Below are positions 46,769 through 56,083 of a stretch of DNA of 64,000 bases, piece after piece. The notes under the pieces are model-generated. The model ran no database searches. It saw only the letters and a program-made list of their open reading frames with translations, and was not told the origin of the DNA. Source of the DNA: Ricordea florida. Taxonomy: Eukaryota; Cnidaria; Anthozoa; Corallimorpharia; Ricordeidae. The stretch lies in contig OX453276.1 of the NCBI GenBank assembly GCA_949710005.1, positions 603,501 to 667,500 on the forward strand, written 5' to 3'. The position numbers and the translations under genes are program-made. Every line of letters starts with the position of its first letter. The first letter of the stretch is position 1.

Positions 46769-47713
46769 ATGGCAACTGCTTATGATGATCCTGATTTGGA
46801 TCCGACTACACTAAATGAGGCAGGTGATGGTGATGATGGGGATGATACACTTTACTTGAGCCCAATCACAAAGACATCCACCACTCGTCCAATTGACCCT
46901 GATTATGCAGAGGAAGAAACCTCGTTTGGTGGTGTTGATGAAACTCGGCCCTTATTGATAGAAGAGATGGAAATTGAACAAGATGAAGCCTGGGCCAAGA
47001 TTAGATCAAGATTCCCCAAAGTTGATACATCGAAGTTTACAGCCAAACTGAATGAATTCAAACAAGTAGTCGTCAAATTGCTGAGGAAAGGATCAAAACC
47101 TTATGTGTTATTCAAAGGTGATGATGAATTGAATGATGGATTGCCGGACACCATCAAAAACAGTCTAGGCCCAAGAGCAGAAGAAGTTGTGGAAGCCAAT
47201 GATGGCGTGATCGCTGAGAAAAAGGGATTGCTCACCAAAATGAAGGAGAAGCTAAGATTCCAAAGAGATAAGCCACTGAAGACCCCAGAGGAAGAAAGTA
47301 ACATAGAGACTCTGGAAAGGGAAATCGGTGAGCAGGAGGGGGAGATAGCCAATTTGGAGAGTGAGAATGAAGAGATACAGGAACGAATGTCATTGCGGGA
47401 TCGTGTAAAGGCCATCTTCAAGAAATACGGATTCACAGTCTTTGCTGTCATGAGTGCCGTTGGAGTGGTCATTGGTGTCATAGTCTCCAACCTCTCCAAA
47501 GGGCTCTCGAGATTGGGCAAGGGTGTTGGTGATGGACTAAAAAACCTTGGGAAGAAACTTGGCGAATTGCTGCCTGGGATGGTGGGCGCTATTGTAAGCT
47601 TTCTGTTCAAGACTGCTGGAGAGGTCGTCTCATTCCTGGGGAAACATGCTTGGCTGTTAATAATGGCGGTTGTGCTTTACTTCATAGAAGAGTTAAAAAG
47701 GAAACGTACATGA
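46769..47713 (+). CDS. Large coiled-coil membrane protein (element 2)
   Basis: 314 residues, counterpart of the gene at 12250. The acidic head, coiled coil and three C-terminal membrane segments are conserved. The part most changed is the start of the coiled coil (about 148-175). The hairpin over the start codon is present with an 8-bp stem. Confidence 0.8.
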   Translation: MATAYDDPDLDPTTLNEAGDGDDGDDTLYLSPITKTSTTRPIDPDYAEEETSFGGVDETRPLLIEEMEIEQDEAWAKIRSRFPKVDTSKFTAKLNEFKQVVVKLLRKGSKPYVLFKGDDELNDGLPDTIKNSLGPRAEEVVEANDGVIAEKKGLLTKMKEKLRFQRDKPLKTPEEESNIETLEREIGEQEGEIANLESENEEIQERMSLRDRVKAIFKKYGFTVFAVMSAVGVVIGVIVSNLSKGLSRLGKGVGDGLKNLGKKLGELLPGMVGAIVSFLFKTAGEVVSFLGKHAWLLIMAVVLYFIEELKRKRT

Positions 47714-47898
47714 ATCAAATGAAGAGCTATTGTGTCAAAGAGAAAAAGCTGACCGACTGTGTGCCTGGTAGTGAAACCTTTGCCAAAACGGCCAAGGGAA
47801 GGCTGATGATGAAGTGCAAATGTTCCAGCTGTGGCATCATCAAAACTCGATTCCTCTCAGAGGCTGACTATAGAAGTTTAAAGATGACGAAGAAGTAA
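47710..47898 (+). CDS. Small zinc-ribbon protein, DUF5679-like (element 2)
   Basis: 62 residues. Four cysteines of the ribbon (C in SYCV, C in TDC, CKCSSC) match element 1. The start is the ATGA overlapping the preceding stop; a longer open frame back to 47650 lies inside the previous gene. Confidence 0.75.
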   Translation: MNQMKSYCVKEKKLTDCVPGSETFAKTAKGRLMMKCKCSSCGIIKTRFLSEADYRSLKMTKK

Positions 47899-47907
47899 TC
47901 AAACAAC

Positions 47908-48537
47908 ATGTTGAGCATTACTATGTACGAGTCTGAAGCCAGGGTGTATTTGGATCCCCCACTGGAAGAGGTTCGGGAGATCCAACTCCTCGACTGTATT
48001 GTACCCAAACGATTGGTCAACTTCAAGGATCGACAGGGCTTTCTCAAGGAGGATCGACCCATCATAATAATCCCGCCCGGTACATACTCTCTACGTGGCA
48101 TACACGCAATCCTTCTGAACGATACGGATAACGCCAAGCTGTCGATCGTTGAGACTGACACTGTTGATTACCTGTACTCCAACAAGGGCTTCAACATTAA
48201 ACTCACAAGAGGTCTCCAAGTTGCTCTTGGGGTGCCTGAAACCGTAACCCCTGGAAAGCTGTACCCCATAAACATACAGATGAAGGAACCGCTGAGACTT
48301 TTGTGTAGTCTAGTGGACAATAAGTCGTCATATGCGAATGAGACTAAGTATGGAGAACTCGTGAAACTCTCGCCTTCCCACCTCCTTGCTAACATACCAT
48401 CACAGGATTACCCAGCCATGCCAGTCCAAAACCATGAGAGTCTCCTAACCCACTTCGACTTAAGCATCCTCGACATTGGATGGAAGAAACTTGATCTGAC
48501 AGGCTCTCCCATCACATTCAGTTTACGATTCAGATAA
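47908..48537 (+). CDS. Putative minor capsid (penton-like) protein (element 2)
   Basis: 209 residues, one fewer than element 1. Strand pattern and the FDLSILDIGWKKLD ending are conserved. CTTAAAAG follows its stop and precedes the next gene. Confidence 0.55.
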   Translation: MLSITMYESEARVYLDPPLEEVREIQLLDCIVPKRLVNFKDRQGFLKEDRPIIIIPPGTYSLRGIHAILLNDTDNAKLSIVETDTVDYLYSNKGFNIKLTRGLQVALGVPETVTPGKLYPINIQMKEPLRLLCSLVDNKSSYANETKYGELVKLSPSHLLANIPSQDYPAMPVQNHESLLTHFDLSILDIGWKKLDLTGSPITFSLRFR

Positions 48538-48568
48538 CATCTTAAAAGTAAGTGATCCTCAGTCCAAA

Positions 48569-49171
48569 ATGGGAGAATATAAGGCGATTTACCCTAACTT
48601 GGAAGCCACTGCACCTCCTCCCACTGATGGACCATCATTCAGACTTCAACAATGTTGCGATGCCTTGAACAAGCTAAAGTCTGAATTAAACCACTACGAG
48701 ACAGTACTCAAAAAATACAACCGATCCAAGGGCACACTCATGAATGTAAGCTCGACCTGTGGTATACTGTCTTGCGTCTTGGCGGCTGGTGGATTGGGCA
48801 CATCTCTTAGTGGTGTCGGAATCGTCGCATCTGTACCATTGGGTGTGGTGAGTGGTGTATTTGTGTGCGCATCCATAGCATGTCAACAGATATCCAAGAG
48901 ACTGTCCCAGAAAGCCGTGAAGCACCAAAACACCATCACACTGGCCAGATCCAAGATAAACACCATTGAAGACCTGGTGTCCAAAGCCCTTCGTGACAAT
49001 ACGATCTCTGACTCAGAATTCTCGTTGATCATGGAAGAACTCAAGAAATTCGAAAAGCTCAAGGCTGAGATACGGGCTAAAGCTCAAAAAAATGTGAGTG
49101 GAGAGGACCCATTGGTGCTGAGGCAGAGAGTACGCGAAGAAATCCTCAAAGAACTAAAAGGAGGACCATAA
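48569..49171 (+). CDS. Membrane protein with hydrophobic hairpin (element 2)
   Basis: 200 residues, one more than the gene at 14047 (an extra residue in the APPPTDGPS head). The glycine- and cysteine-rich hydrophobic region and charged tail are conserved. Confidence 0.8.
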   Translation: MGEYKAIYPNLEATAPPPTDGPSFRLQQCCDALNKLKSELNHYETVLKKYNRSKGTLMNVSSTCGILSCVLAAGGLGTSLSGVGIVASVPLGVVSGVFVCASIACQQISKRLSQKAVKHQNTITLARSKINTIEDLVSKALRDNTISDSEFSLIMEELKKFEKLKAEIRAKAQKNVSGEDPLVLRQRVREEILKELKGGP

Positions 49172-49238
49172 CTATCATCTATGAACAAAACAAATACTAG
49201 TCCAAATAGACTTAAAAGTAATATTAATAAGAGTACAC

Positions 49239-49418
49239 ATGGATAACCGAGAAGTCAATGAAGCTCCAAAATATATAACTGAATCGGAATGTTCTATGTT
49301 AATAAATTCTAAACTGTATGATACAAGAAAAGAGGTTGAAGAATTATCTACAACAACCTCGTACGTGAAGGCTGCAGTAGTATTATATTTAGCATACTGG
49401 ATCTATGAACAGATATAG
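49239..49418 (+). CDS. 59-residue tail-anchored protein (element 2 only)
   Basis: A short open frame between the 200-residue gene and the 514-residue gene. It has 42 polar, acidic residues (ITESECSMLINSKLYDTRKE) and then a C-terminal hydrophobic segment (VKAAVVLYLAYWIYEQI). A CTTAAAAG motif 22 nt upstream and another CTTAAAAG after the stop place it as a separate transcription unit. Element 1 has only 70 bp here and no such gene. Function unknown. Confidence 0.6.
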   Translation: MDNREVNEAPKYITESECSMLINSKLYDTRKEVEELSTTTSYVKAAVVLYLAYWIYEQI

Positions 49419-49467
49419 ATTAATGACTTAAAAGTTTAACCCCTTCTACCCAAATTCTGGATAGAAG

Positions 49468-51012
49468 ATGGGCTTACTCGGTGACTTCAGAAACAAGTAT
49501 CCAAAGGCTGACCGTGATCAATTCAACTTTGTGAACGATCAATATGGGGGGTACGTTAGATGGAAAGATAACGGTATGACAGTCATGTCCTATGATGACC
49601 CCAGTGGTAAAACATGGACTGATGGGATGCGGCCAAGTTTGAAATCACGACTCTGGATTGATCTTGGACTGGCTGATGATGGCACACTGAACTCATTCCC
49701 ACCAAGCCTAACCATGACCAAACGATACTACCCGATACCCGCCGTTGACTTTGACAGCCCCACCAGTAACACCACAAACATGCTGACCTCACTGGACATA
49801 TACGTGTCCAATACGAAGAAATTCACCGCCAAGATGCGTAATGTTTTCACCTCCCAAGTTGTAACTTTCAAGTTTGGGAAACAAAGTCGAACGTGGTTGA
49901 ACGCCCCCGACATGAACTACTGGCCACAACAGCTTAACTTTGCAGTGTGGTGTGCGACCTCTGGCTGTGGGATTAGCCCCTTCGAGAGCCTCAACTACCC
50001 CAAAGTCGTGAGCAGCTTCATCAAGTTTCATGTGTATTTCACCGTAAGACGAATATTGTATGAACTGAGTCTTCCACTGCCTGATGAGCAGCCCTTTGTA
50101 ATCAACAACAACCCTTACAGCAAGGTCGCATATCAACGATTGTGCGCTGAATTTGGCATCTCAAACAACTCTGATTTCAGATGGAAAGGTGGACGAAACG
50201 GGGGTTTGGGTGACATATTCATCGATTATGGGGCTGGGTACCATGGAGTAGGTGGAGGATACCAAAACGTCCATGTGGTAAGAAACTATGACGATGGAGC
50301 TGACCAATGGCCTGGTGAAGGTGGCAAATTCGCTGATGATGGGGGTAAAAAGGAAAAGGGCGACCTCATCTCATTCATCCGTAATGACGACTTTGCTGAT
50401 TACAAGTATGCTTGGTTCATCCCAACTAGTGGCTATGGACTCACTAAAGCTGGACTTGGTAGACTAAATCGGTCTGCTGAAGCCTTTGTTTACTGCGTGT
50501 TGGGGGCTCAAGTCAACACTAGAAACTCGATTGTGGGCGCGGGTGGTGGAGCGGTCGAGACCCAACAAGAATTCTTGGCCCTGTTTGAGAGTAGTGTCAT
50601 CGAGAATGACATTTCGAGTTCGATCCAAAGGTACCAACTGGCGACTCAAGAGGCTAAATTAAGACTTGATTTGGCCATTGCTCCTGGAGTGTGGTTGATG
50701 CCCAGTAACATGATCATAAACACGGAGAGCGTGGTCGGGTATAACAACAACCTCATGAAGGCCACTGATGAGATGAAATTTGGAGTCAACACAAACATAA
50801 ACTTGGAGACTAAGACTGTGGGGATCAACCATAATCTGGGGTCTTCAAAAATCAAGTTGCCACATGCAATTGTAGAGACTAAACGTTCAACAACAGCACC
50901 AACGATTCATCCTCGCCCTGAAATCAAAGAAGAAACAAATACCAATCATGAAACCAACCTGATACTGCTAATCATTGGAGTTGGAATTACCGCTTGGATG
51001 CTCTTCAGATAA
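49468..51012 (+). CDS. Large conserved structural candidate with C-terminal anchor (element 2)
   Basis: 514 residues, counterpart of the gene at 14717. Nearly all changes lie in the first 60 residues and in the linker before the anchor (about 470-490). The central aromatic and glycine-rich parts are almost unchanged. Confidence 0.8.
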   Translation: MGLLGDFRNKYPKADRDQFNFVNDQYGGYVRWKDNGMTVMSYDDPSGKTWTDGMRPSLKSRLWIDLGLADDGTLNSFPPSLTMTKRYYPIPAVDFDSPTSNTTNMLTSLDIYVSNTKKFTAKMRNVFTSQVVTFKFGKQSRTWLNAPDMNYWPQQLNFAVWCATSGCGISPFESLNYPKVVSSFIKFHVYFTVRRILYELSLPLPDEQPFVINNNPYSKVAYQRLCAEFGISNNSDFRWKGGRNGGLGDIFIDYGAGYHGVGGGYQNVHVVRNYDDGADQWPGEGGKFADDGGKKEKGDLISFIRNDDFADYKYAWFIPTSGYGLTKAGLGRLNRSAEAFVYCVLGAQVNTRNSIVGAGGGAVETQQEFLALFESSVIENDISSSIQRYQLATQEAKLRLDLAIAPGVWLMPSNMIINTESVVGYNNNLMKATDEMKFGVNTNINLETKTVGINHNLGSSKIKLPHAIVETKRSTTAPTIHPRPEIKEETNTNHETNLILLIIGVGITAWMLFR

Positions 51013-51053
51013 AAATTGAAATTGCCAATCCATAGATCATGGCCTCACAAATC

Positions 51054-51422
51054 ATGACATCATTGGCAATCGTTGGCAGCAGGTACTTCAATGACATGTC
51101 CTTCTTGAAAGATCAAATACATAAAGCCCTCAAGAAATGGAAGCTGGATCTCTCAGACATACAATTGATTGTGTCTGGGGGTGCAGAAGGAGTTGATGAA
51201 CTAGCTAAAGATTTTGCCACTGAAAAGGAGATCCCATTCAAAGCGTTTGAACCTCAATGGGACTATTACGGCAAGGCGGCTGGGCCAATTCGCAATAGGC
51301 AGATCATGGAGTGTGCAACGCATGTATTGGCCTTGCCTTCTTGTATTTACTCACCAGGTACCAAATCCGCTATTAAGTTGGCTAGGAAATACAAGAGAGA
51401 GGTTATAGTCGTTTATGTCTAA
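51054..51422 (+). CDS. SLOG-fold (YspA/DUF2493-like) nucleotide-binding protein (element 2)
   Basis: 122 residues from the ATG shared with element 1; here an upstream ATG at 51039 is also in frame and would add MASQI. GSRYF, SGGAEGVDELAKDFA, IRNRQIMECATHVLALP and GTKSAIKLARK are present. Changes cluster after GSRYF (NDMSFLKDQIHKA). Confidence 0.85.
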   Translation: MTSLAIVGSRYFNDMSFLKDQIHKALKKWKLDLSDIQLIVSGGAEGVDELAKDFATEKEIPFKAFEPQWDYYGKAAGPIRNRQIMECATHVLALPSCIYSPGTKSAIKLARKYKREVIVVYV

Positions 51423-51436
51423 TGATTAAGTGAACT

Positions 51437-51461
51437 TTTGTAACACGATCCATGTTACAAA
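51437..51461. terminator. 25-bp palindrome, copy 6 (between converging genes)
   Basis: Arms TTTGTAACA and TGTTACAAA around CG-ATC-CA, the spacer being the inverse of copy 4. It is 14 nt from the stop codons on both sides. Confidence 0.65.
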
Positions 51462-51475
51462 AATATCATGCATGA

Positions 51476-52075
51476 TTACCAGTGAGTCCCCCAACGCTCC
51501 TTCACCTCTTGGAACTCTTCCACATCAAGACACCAGTATACAAACCTACTTGGGTGCCATGTAACAGACATTAGTTCTTCCCAAATTTCATTTCGGAAAA
51601 TACGTCTGTGCTGAACCTTCCAAACCTTATGTAACAACTCGTCTTTGAAACTTGTGTGTATGTTAACTGCAAGATCTCCGATAAGAAGGTCATCGACAGA
51701 ATATGACCGTTCAAGGTCAGCGTCCATCATACCAAACAGAGTTAAATCTTCCGCGCCCTTACATAAGTCCTCAGCGATGTCCTTGACACACAACTTGTCA
51801 AAATCTTTTTGTGTGTATTCACATACTATCTCGTTATCGTCAATTGGAAAAAAAGCCATGGTAAATACAAGACGGACCTTCTCGACCAAACACTGGTTAA
51901 AACTAAACACTCTACGTAATATCCTTGGTTTGTTCTTTTCCAGGAAATCATAAACTCCTGACGAGTCCACGTTGTCATAGATAAAGCTGAATGACGTTGG
52001 CATCATAATGTCATTAATGAAAGCAATTTCGTCCATCATTTTGTTCAAGTATGCCTGACGGTACCAGTAAACCAT
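51476..52075 (-). CDS. Right terminal-family protein (WHPxR motif), element 2
   Basis: 199 residues from the ATG inside the inverted repeat (an in-frame ATG 39 bases further out is also possible). It shares its core and the TWHPSRFVYWCLDVEEFQEV tail with the gene at 17957. The first three codons are the same as those of the left-end gene because both lie in the repeat. Function unknown. Confidence 0.75.
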   Translation of the reverse strand: MVYWYRQAYLNKMMDEIAFINDIMMPTSFSFIYDNVDSSGVYDFLEKNKPRILRRVFSFNQCLVEKVRLVFTMAFFPIDDNEIVCEYTQKDFDKLCVKDIAEDLCKGAEDLTLFGMMDADLERSYSVDDLLIGDLAVNIHTSFKDELLHKVWKVQHRRIFRNEIWEELMSVTWHPSRFVYWCLDVEEFQEVKERWGTHW

Positions 52076-52379
52076 TTCGTTCGCGTATGCCAATCGGTAC
52101 AACCCTCGACCCAAAATCCCACTTTAACAAATCGGCCCCCACCCCACCCCTCAAAGGACATCGACGATCCAAACGAAAAAATCGATCAAAAAATCAAACA
52201 AGTCAAACTCGACTCGACCCAATTAATTATGCACAAACTTTTTTGGCCACACCCATCCGACAAAATCGGCCACACCCAAAACCACGAATTCGCAAAAAAA
52301 TCGTAACATCGAAAATCGACCACGCCCAAAAAAATCGACCACACCCAAGTTGGCCCAGAACCGGCCTTTTACAACTACT
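52067..52379 (-). repeat. Right terminal inverted repeat of element 2
   Basis: Reverse complement of 35172-35484, ending ACAACTACT. Confidence 0.92.
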
Positions 52380-52384
52380 CAATA
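52380..52384. repeat. Target site duplication of element 2 (right copy)
   Basis: CAATA, identical to 35167-35171. Confidence 0.88.
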
Positions 52385-52435
52385 GGGTAGCGGTAAGGCA
52401 ATGACACTGACAATGACAATGACCATGACAGTATC

Positions 52436-54775
52436 AACTAGAAATACGACTCCCGCAAAACCTCGCGAAGCTAGTTTTTAAAGAACTCGTAATAGTTTTT
52501 CATGAGGGATAAGACCCCAATTTATGTATTTACTTCGGTTACTAAATCATTATCACTTTTTGTATTTTCTCATTTCTTGTATTTATTATGATTATTATTA
52601 TTGCATTATTATTATTATTATAATTTCTGGTATTGTTATTTTTTTTATGTTAAACATAATATACTGTTATGGGATGGGGGTGTATGTCCTATTCTGAGAA
52701 AAGGTTACTCTGCTACTACAAGCAATACAGTTTTATTCTGAATAGGGTTTGTATCAGAGGTGGTAAAAATTACTCAACTATGAACAATACCATTTATTCT
52801 TCAGTTTAGACTTATAATCAAGTCATGGTTGCACAGCCACAAGATCTTGAAATTCCCTTACATTTCCCTGACAAATGTAAAATTTCCCTTTCCAACTAAA
52901 TTAGAAAAGTCCAAAATTAGTCCTGGTAATGGCCTCCAACCTCTCCTAACAGCCTACCTCTCCACCCATTTATTTAATATGCTTTCCGAAATTCACATAC
53001 AGTGTACATGGATTTATAGTTTCTTAAAATAACAAGGTTATGGAAGAAGGATTGATTTTCTTGGATACCCAAAATCAGGTAATCAGCCATTTAATTCTAC
53101 CAATCCAACACATTTCATGTCACATTCTTGACCACACCAAACCATCACTAAATTGGCAAGAAATAAATTAGTAGTCTTAAATTTCACTTTTCCCTTAATT
53201 CTCTCAAATACTTAAACTTTCCCTTACTTGATTTGAAATTCCCTGATTTTTCACTGACCTTGAAGAATTTTTTTCCCTTACCATTTTCTTACCTGTGGCA
53301 ATCATGCTAGTGCAGTTATTTGTCCATACAGTAAGTGTGGAAAATCATGACTGAAATTAAAGTATAGGCCATTTAGGAAACTTTAAAGACTTGTTATTAC
53401 ATACAGCACCCTTGCAATGAATATATAAGAAAGATCACTAAAAATTTAAGCATTACAAACTTCAGTTTCTCCCTTATAGAGTTTTTCTAATGAAAAAGGT
53501 CAACTGTGTATTGTGGTTGTCATTAAATATTTGTATTTGACATCATAAAAATGATTTAAACAGCATTAAGGAAAAAGGTTAAGATGTTACGCCTAATTTT
53601 GCAATGTAGGGCTTAAATTAACTTTTCATTTGTGGGAAAAGGGCGGGGGCTAAGAGAGTAACTCCCAGGGATACTTGGAACTCAAAGGTAAAAACCCATT
53701 TTGAAATGGGTATGGAACTTGTTTGTCCCCACAAAACCTTGTAATTACTTAATACATATATGTAGGAAAGAAATATAGCAAAGAGAAATACTACTCAGAA
53801 GTCAGTAATGACAACTGCTTTATTTACAAATACTTGCACTGATCACTGATAATACTGCAGAACCAGTCACTTATTGTTTGGTATGTTTTCTGTTGAAAAT
53901 GCTGAACATAAAGTGCTACATCAAACAAATCTACAATATATTTTCACTGTTGCAATGATATCAGATCACATAATTATAAATAATTGCTATCACAACCGCA
54001 ACCTCTGTATTGGGAATTTCTTTAAAACGGAAGGCAATTGTTTCTCTACGAAAAATACCTACTTGCATTCTCATTGCAGTATAAATACTACGTGACTGTC
54101 ATCTTTCATTTCTTTGCGGTTGGTTTCTGTTTCCCCTTTCATGAAACTTTTTTCACGACGATATGGTAATCTGTTTCCTCGTTCGTCCTCTGATTCTGTC
54201 TGTACGCTGTTGCCATGATTTTCCTTAAATTCTGAATCTGTTTTCATTGCAGTTTGCCTTGTGATTATCATATTTTCCAGTGTATCTCAATCTTTTTGAA
54301 GTCGTTCCTTCTCGGTTTCCGTTCTAAGTCTCTCATGTCCTGTATAGCTAAAACGAGTCTTTGTTACTATCTATGACAAATTCAATTTCCCATCTAACTT
54401 GATTGCATTCCTGGTCCTTTTCCTTGCTGTTTCTTTGCCTTTTTTGAGCGAGCAGTTGTTGTCTCTGCCGCGATGTCTCTTGTTATCGTCCCTACCGTAG
54501 TTTCTTAATCTATTCTTTGAGTCGCCGCTTCCCGTGCGCTGATTTTTGCGGCATTCAAACTTACTCGACGACGATCCCTCGCCGCTCTTTCTTGTATATC
54601 TCGGAGATCTTCTTGCTGAGATGTACTTCCAGGGTTAGTGAAATCGGTTTCCACAAAATTCACATTATTTTCAAAACATCATTCACGGAATTCGAAATGG
54701 CGGAAATTCACATGAAGTAATGTTGCCAGGTAACCTGGCCTGCGAACGGACACCTTTAAAATATATATATATATA
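52436..54775 (-). repeat. Long repeat, inverted copy A-left
   Basis: Starts CTAGAAATACGACTCCCGC. The sequence runs as the diverged reverse complement of 55160-58145, giving a foldback with arms over 2.3 kb and a spacer of about 380 bp. Landmarks shared in both arms include the ATGTTAAACATAATATA block, the CAGAACCAGT/ACTGGTTCTG block and the CGAACGGACACCTTTAAAATAT inner end. Confidence 0.75.
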
Positions 54776-55021
54776 TATCTAGGTGTTTTTCAAAGAAGGT
54801 ACCTGCAAAGTTCAAGGTAACTTTTTTGCCGAAAATCGGGCAATGCCCGGAATTGGGCTAAGCGGGCGTTTTTCGTTTGATGGGGGAGAACGGTTGTGAT
54901 GGTGCCAACGAATTCATCATATCGCGTTCTACCTTTCCATATTGTCCTTATCGGACTAGTGCTATTGTTTTGTCGGGGGTAGGGTTAGGGAATTTAGGGT
55001 TTAAGGCTAAAAATCTCTGTT

Positions 55022-56049
55022 GTTCCTCGCGAAGCGAGGCCGAAGGCCGAGCGTAGCGAGGTTACTAATCGTGTCGGTTCCGGTCAGACCACGTGGCTCG
55101 CAAGCCCGAGTAAATCGAGCCGAGAGTTTTTATATATGTATATATATATATTTATATATATGTTTATATATATCTATATTTTAAAGGTGTCCGTTCGCAG
55201 GCCAGGTTACCTGGCAATAGTAACGCACTTGAGAACGCTGAATTTCCGCCATTATTCGGTGATGCCTTTTTGAAAGTAATGTAAATTTTGTGGAAACCGA
55301 TTTCACTCGTCCTGGAAGTACATCCCAGCAAGGTGATCTCCAAGATATTCAAGAAATATTAGCACGAGATCGTCGCCGAGTAAGTTCGAATACCGTGAAA
55401 ATCAACACGAGGAAAGCACGACTCAAAGCAGGGATAGAGAAACGACAGCAGGGAGAATAACAACAGAAATCGCAGCCAAGACAACAACTGCTCGCTCCAG
55501 AAAAAGGCAAACGAAACAGCAGGGAAAAGGACCAGGAAGTCAATCAAGTTAGTTTTGAATTTGAATGTGTTATTGATAGAAATACAGGACATGAGTGAAC
55601 GATTACATAACGAAATATATTGGTGTACTACATTTAGCAAAACGACTTAGAAGGGACACCGAGTAAGAACGACTTCAACGATTGGAGATGTCTCTGGAAA
55701 ATAATTCTATTAGTCTAAAACCGGAATCGGAAGACGACCAACAGATTACAAGAGAATGTAAATAGGTATTTTTCATAATAAAACGATAGCGTTTCCAGTT
55801 TGAAGTAATTTCCAACACAGAGAGTTGCAGTTGTTATAGCAATCATTTATAACGATGTGATCTGATATCATTGCAACAGTGAAAATATTGTAAATTTTCT
55901 TGATCTAGCAGTTATGTTAAACATTTTCAACAGAATGTATACCCTGTGTCACTATAAAGTACTGGTTCTGCAATATTATCAGTGATCAATGTGATCATTT
56001 TAAAATAAAGCAAATGTGATTACTGAATTCTGAGTAGTATTTCTCTTTG

Positions 56050-56083
<34 letters not shown>

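Larger units (their letters stand above)
35172..52379 (+). mobile_element. Element 2: near-complete Polinton/Maverick-like element, 17.2 kb
   Basis: 313-bp inverted repeats, a 5-bp target duplication, and 21 open genes without visible breaks. Order and most sequences match element 1. Differences: an RPB6-like gene (46479), a 59-residue membrane protein (49239), a different gene in the variable slot (44463), no CxHGR gene, and a single terminal-family gene on the right. It lies in presumed host intron sequence, not in another element. Confidence 0.93.
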
